Shown here piece by piece: positions 31,849-35,041 of a stretch of DNA of 35,041 nucleotides; the first letter of the stretch is position 1; every line of letters begins with the position of its first letter. The notes beneath the pieces were generated by a model. It worked only from the letters and a program-made list of their open reading frames with translations, ran no database searches and was not told the DNA's origin. Source of the stretch: Liolophura sinensis (lineage: Eukaryota; Mollusca; Polyplacophora; Chitonida; Chitonidae); contig NW_027018366.1 in NCBI RefSeq assembly GCF_032854445.1, forward strand, positions 1 to 35,041, read 5' to 3'. The translations under genes were made by a program, and so were the position numbers.

Positions 31849-32397
31849 CTCTTACCAGCAGCACTGGAACAGTTTTTCCACTTTTGCATTTTTGCCTGGT
31901 CTTTTTGTTAATTGAAATCGGCTACACTGTACTCTGTACAATCGCGACTGGTCATTACTATATTCAACTTTTGACTATAAGTTATGTGCCCTTCGGTAGC
32001 CCAGAAGATCTGAAATCTTTGGGCTAAGCCCATTTAACTCACCCAGCAATTGCCTTACTTCTAAGTGCAAGACAATCTCAATGTCTTTATCTACGTGTAG
32101 AAAAACCACACCATTTGTACGTGATAAACGCAAGGTACTTGATACAGTCTGCTGTAAAAAGTACAACTGAACACTGACCCACTTCAGTAAGGTGCCAAAA
32201 GATGCGGAATTGAGCCAGGCATCGGCAGCTGTTGAAAAATTGCAAATATCCCTGGTTTCCATGGAGTAAGAGCCGTTGCTGGGCACGTGATTATGACATA
32301 AATGATCATTCAATTGTCACTACAGCCAAAAGTATTGGTCGGAGAGCAACGCGGTTTGCACCATTCAATTTCTCGTCACAAAATACGTCGGATTAGC
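31849..32397 (+). repeat. satellite monomer 59 (R, D-type)
   Basis: 549 bp. GATCTG, GCCTTAC with TGCAAG, private GATAAACGCAAGG, CCATTCAAT. It lacks TTTTTACCTGG but precedes E-type copies as monomers 29 and 46 do. Confidence 0.97.
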
Positions 32398-32946
32398 CTC
32401 TTACCAGTAGCACTGGAACAGTTTTTCCACTTTTGCATTTTTGCCTGGTCTTTTTGTTAATTGAAATCGGCTACACTGTACTCTGTACAATCGCGACTGG
32501 TCATTACTATATTCAACTTTTGACTATAAGTTATGTGCCCTTCGGTAGCCCAGAAGACCTGAAATCTTTGGGCCAAGCCCATTTAACTCACCCAGCAATT
32601 GCCTTACTTCTAAGTGCAAGACAATCTCAATGTCTTTATATACGTGTAGAAAAACCACACCATTTGTACGTGATAAACACAAGGTACTTGATACAGTCTG
32701 CTGTAAAAAGTACAACTGAACACTGACCAACTTCAGTAAGGTGCCAAAAGATGCGGAATTGAGCCAGGCATCGGCAGCTGTTGAAAAATTGCAAATATCC
32801 CTGGTTTCCATGGAGTAAGAGCCGTTGCTGGGCACGTGATTATGACATAAATGATCATTCAATTGTCACTACAGCCAAAAGTATTGGTCGGAGAGCAACG
32901 CGGTTTGCACCATTCAATTTCTCGTCACAAAATACGTCGGATTAGC
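32398..32946 (+). repeat. satellite monomer 60 (Q/R mosaic)
   Basis: 549 bp. CAGTAGCAC start and GACCTG with GGCCAAG, then the R-linked GCCTTAC, TGCAAG and GATAAAC. Private TTTATATACG and CTGACCAAC. Confidence 0.97.
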
Positions 32947-33495
32947 CTCTTACCAGTAGCACTGGAACAGTTTTTCCACTTTTGCATTTTTGCCTGGTCT
33001 TTTTGTTAATTGAAATCGGCTACACTGTACTCTGTACAATCGCGACTGGTCATTACTATATTCAACTTTTGACTATAAGTTATGTGCCCTTCGGTAGCCC
33101 AGAAGACCTGAAATCTTTGGGCTAAGCCCATTTAACTCACCCAGCAATTGTCTTACTTCTAAGTCCAAGACAATCTCAATGTCTTTATCTACGTGTAGAA
33201 AAACCACACCATTTGTACGTGAAAAACACAAGGTACTTGATACAGTCTGCTGTAAAAAGTACAACTGAACACTGACCCACTTCAGTAAGGTGCCAAAAGA
33301 TGCGGAATTGAGCCAGGCATCGGCAGCTGTTGAAAAATTGCAAATATCCCTGGTTTCCATGGAGTAAGAGCCGTTGCTGGGCACGTGATTATGACATAAA
33401 TGATCATTCAATTGTCACTACAGCCAAAAGTATTGGTCGGAGAGCAACGCGATTTGCACCATTCAATTTCTCGTCACAAAATACGTCGGATTAGC
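32947..33495 (+). repeat. satellite monomer 61 (Q with CTAAG, E-type)
   Basis: 549 bp. The only copy with GACCTG and an intact GGGCTAAGCCC. CAGTAGCAC start and GCGATTTGCACC end. Confidence 0.97.
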
Positions 33496-34044
33496 CTCTT
33501 ACCAGCAGCACTGGAACAGTTTTTCCACTTTTGCATTTTTGCCTGGTCTTTTTGTTAATTGAAATCGGCTACACTGTACTCTGTACAATCGCGACTGGTC
33601 ATTACTATATTCAACTTTTGACTATAAGTTATGTGCCCTTCGGTAGCCCAGAAGACCTGAAATCTTTGGGCCAAGCCCATTTAACTCACCCAGCAATTGT
33701 CTTACTTCTAAGTCCAAGACAATCTCAATGTCTTTATCTACGTGTAGAAAAACCACACCATTTGTACGTGAAAAACACAAGGTACTTGATACAGTCTGCT
33801 GTAAAAAGTACAACTGACCACAGACCCACATTTATAAGGTGCCAAAAGATGCGGAATTGAGCCAGGCATCGGCAGCTGCTGAAAAATTGCAAATTTCCCT
33901 GGTTTCCATGGAGTAAGAGCCGTTGCTGGGCACGTGATTATGACATAAATGATCATTCAATTGTCGCTACAGCCAAACGTATTGGTCGGAGAGCAACGCG
34001 GATTGCACCATTCGATTTCTCGTCACAAAATACGTCGGATTAGC
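33496..34044 (+). repeat. satellite monomer 62 (Q, F-type)
   Basis: 549 bp. GCAGCTGCTG as in monomer 31; CTGACCACAG, CATTTAT, CCAAACG and GCGGATTG. Confidence 0.97.
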
Positions 34045-34593
34045 CTCTTACCAGCAGCACTGGAACAGTTTTTCCACTTTTGCATTTTTCCCTGGTCTTT
34101 TTGTTAATTGAAATCGGCTACACTGTACTCTGTACAATCGCGACTGGTCATTACTATATTCAACTTTTGACTATAAGTTATGTGCCCTTCGGTAGCCCAG
34201 AAGATCTGAAATCTTTGGGCTAAGCCCATTTAACTCACCCAGCAATTGCCTTACTTCTAAGTGCAAGACAATCTCAATGTCTTTATCTACGTGTAGAAAA
34301 ACCACACCATTTGTACGTGATAAACACAAGATACTTGATACAGTCTGCTGTAAAAAGTACAACTGAACACTGACCCACTTCAGTAAGGTGCCAAAAGATG
34401 CGGAATTGAGCCAGGCATCGGCAGCTGTTGAAAAATTGCAAATATCCCTGGTTTCCATGGAGTAAGAGCCGTTGCTGGGCACGTGATTATGACATAAATG
34501 ATCATTCAATTGTCACTACAGCCAAAAGTATTGGTCGGAGAGCAACACGGTTTGCACCATTCAATTTCTCGTCACAAAATACGTCGGATTAGC
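34045..34593 (+). repeat. satellite monomer 63 (R)
   Basis: 549 bp. TTTTTCCCTGG, GATCTG, ACAAGATACTTG, GCAACACGGTTTG. Counterpart of monomer 40. Confidence 0.97.
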
Positions 34594-35041
34594 CTCTTAC
34601 CAGCAGCACTGGAACAGTTTTTCCACTTTTGCATTTTTGCCTGGTCTTTTTGTTAATTGAAATCTGCTACACTGTACTCTGTACAATCGCGACTGGTCAT
34701 TACTATATTCAACTTTTGACCATAAGTTATGTGCCCTTCGGTAGCCCAGAAGACCTGAAATCTTTGGGCCAAGCCCATTTAACTCACCCAGCAATTGTCT
34801 TACTTCTAAGTCCAAGACAATCTCAATGTCTTTATCTACGTGTAGAAAAACCACACCATTTGTACGTGAAAAACACAAGGTACTTGATACAGTATGCTGT
34901 AAAAAGTACAACTAACCACAGACCCACATTTATAAGGTGCCAAAAGATGCGGAATTGAGCCAGGCATCGGCAGCTGTTGAAAAATTGCAAATATCCCTGG
35001 TTTCCATGGAGTAAGAGCCGTTGCTGGGCACGTGATTATGA
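34594..35041 (+). repeat. satellite monomer 64 (Q), cut by window end
   Basis: 448 bp visible. AAATCTGCTAC as in 22, 26 and 41; TTTTGACCAT; private ACAGTATGCTG and CTAACCACAG. It stops at GATTATGA, so the last 101 bp of the monomer lie outside. Confidence 0.97.

Larger units (their letters stand above)
1..35041. repeat. 549-bp satellite DNA array, 63.8 monomers
   Basis: The whole window is a tandem array. The motif CTCTTACCAGCAGCACTGG recurs at 1, 550, 1098, 1649 and so on to 34594, always in the same orientation and almost always 549 bp apart. There are 63 full copies and one partial copy. No copy is inverted and nothing is inserted between copies. Composition in a hand-counted 540-bp stretch is 41.5% G+C. 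The array enters and leaves the window mid-repeat, so its real length is unknown. No family name is recognised. It is non-coding satellite DNA, probably heterochromatic; chromosomal position and host are not determinable here. Confidence 0.99.

Noticed and set aside
1-35041. CENP-B box in the monomer
   Set aside because: Each TTCG on either strand was compared with the NTTCGNNNNANNCGGGN consensus; none fits, so there is no sequence support for CENP-B binding.
1-35041. CRISPR array or other prokaryotic repeat system
   Set aside because: The period is 549 bp with no short conserved repeat separated by unique spacers; the whole period is conserved, and there are no cas-like genes.
1-35041. Tandem gene family, rDNA spacer or rRNA repeat
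   Set aside because: No stretch resembles 5S, 5.8S, 18S or 28S rRNA, histone or snRNA sequence, and no part of the monomer is more conserved in the way a gene would be.
1-35041. A fixed higher-order repeat of 2, 3 or 4 monomers across the window
   Set aside because: Each size is seen only locally (dimer at 3846-6042, trimer at 7692-10985, tetramers at about 10850-15240 and 26720-31092); none continues as a regular period.

Overview
The window is one uninterrupted head-to-tail satellite DNA array. A 549-bp monomer repeats 63 complete times plus one 448-bp partial copy cut by the window end. All copies lie on the same strand. I found no flanking unique sequence, transposon, RNA gene, CRISPR array or credible protein-coding gene. 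Of the 63 complete monomers, 49 are exactly 549 bp and 14 are 547, 548, 550 or 551 bp. By eye, neighbouring copies differ at roughly 3-5% of sites, while duplicated blocks are almost identical.

The organism cannot be named from this sequence. A pure 35-kb array of a long complex monomer points to eukaryotic heterochromatin (pericentromeric, centromeric, subtelomeric or sex-chromosome). A hand count over 9361-9900 gives 224 G+C in 540 bases (41.5%) and 18 CpG against about 23 expected. CpG is therefore only mildly depleted, which is unlike an old, heavily methylated vertebrate satellite. I saw no match to the CENP-B box consensus. Phase is arbitrary; monomers here start at CTCTTACC (or its TATC/AACC variants).

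Layout. Monomers carry one of three alleles at unit position 159-164: P = GACGTC (27 copies), Q = GACCTG (27), R = GATCTG (10). Other linked variants make each copy recognisable. They show nested duplications: a dimer (3846-6042), a block repeated seven units away (about 2086-7691), a trimer (7692-10985), a tetramer (about 10850-15240), and a second tetramer (about 26720-31092) overlapping a dimer present three times (27455-31848). An ordered pair of variants, called A and B here, recurs at 2198, 6043, 12084, 14280, 18671, 24163, 26906 and 29103, with gaps of 7, 11, 4, 8, 10, 5 and 4 monomers. The array therefore has a higher-order theme of variable length rather than a fixed higher-order repeat. 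Chimeric monomers (32, 45, 53) preserve probable unequal-crossover junctions.

Within the monomer there are several inverted repeats. Three alternating arms AGCCCA / TGGGCT / AGCCCA can form two mutually exclusive hairpins. A 12-bp stem is broken by a 2-nt bulge. A 14-bp perfect palindrome is present only in some copies. Much of the monomer-to-monomer variation near the hairpins falls in loops and bulges. The short open frames that recur every 549 bp are by-products of a monomer whose length is divisible by three.
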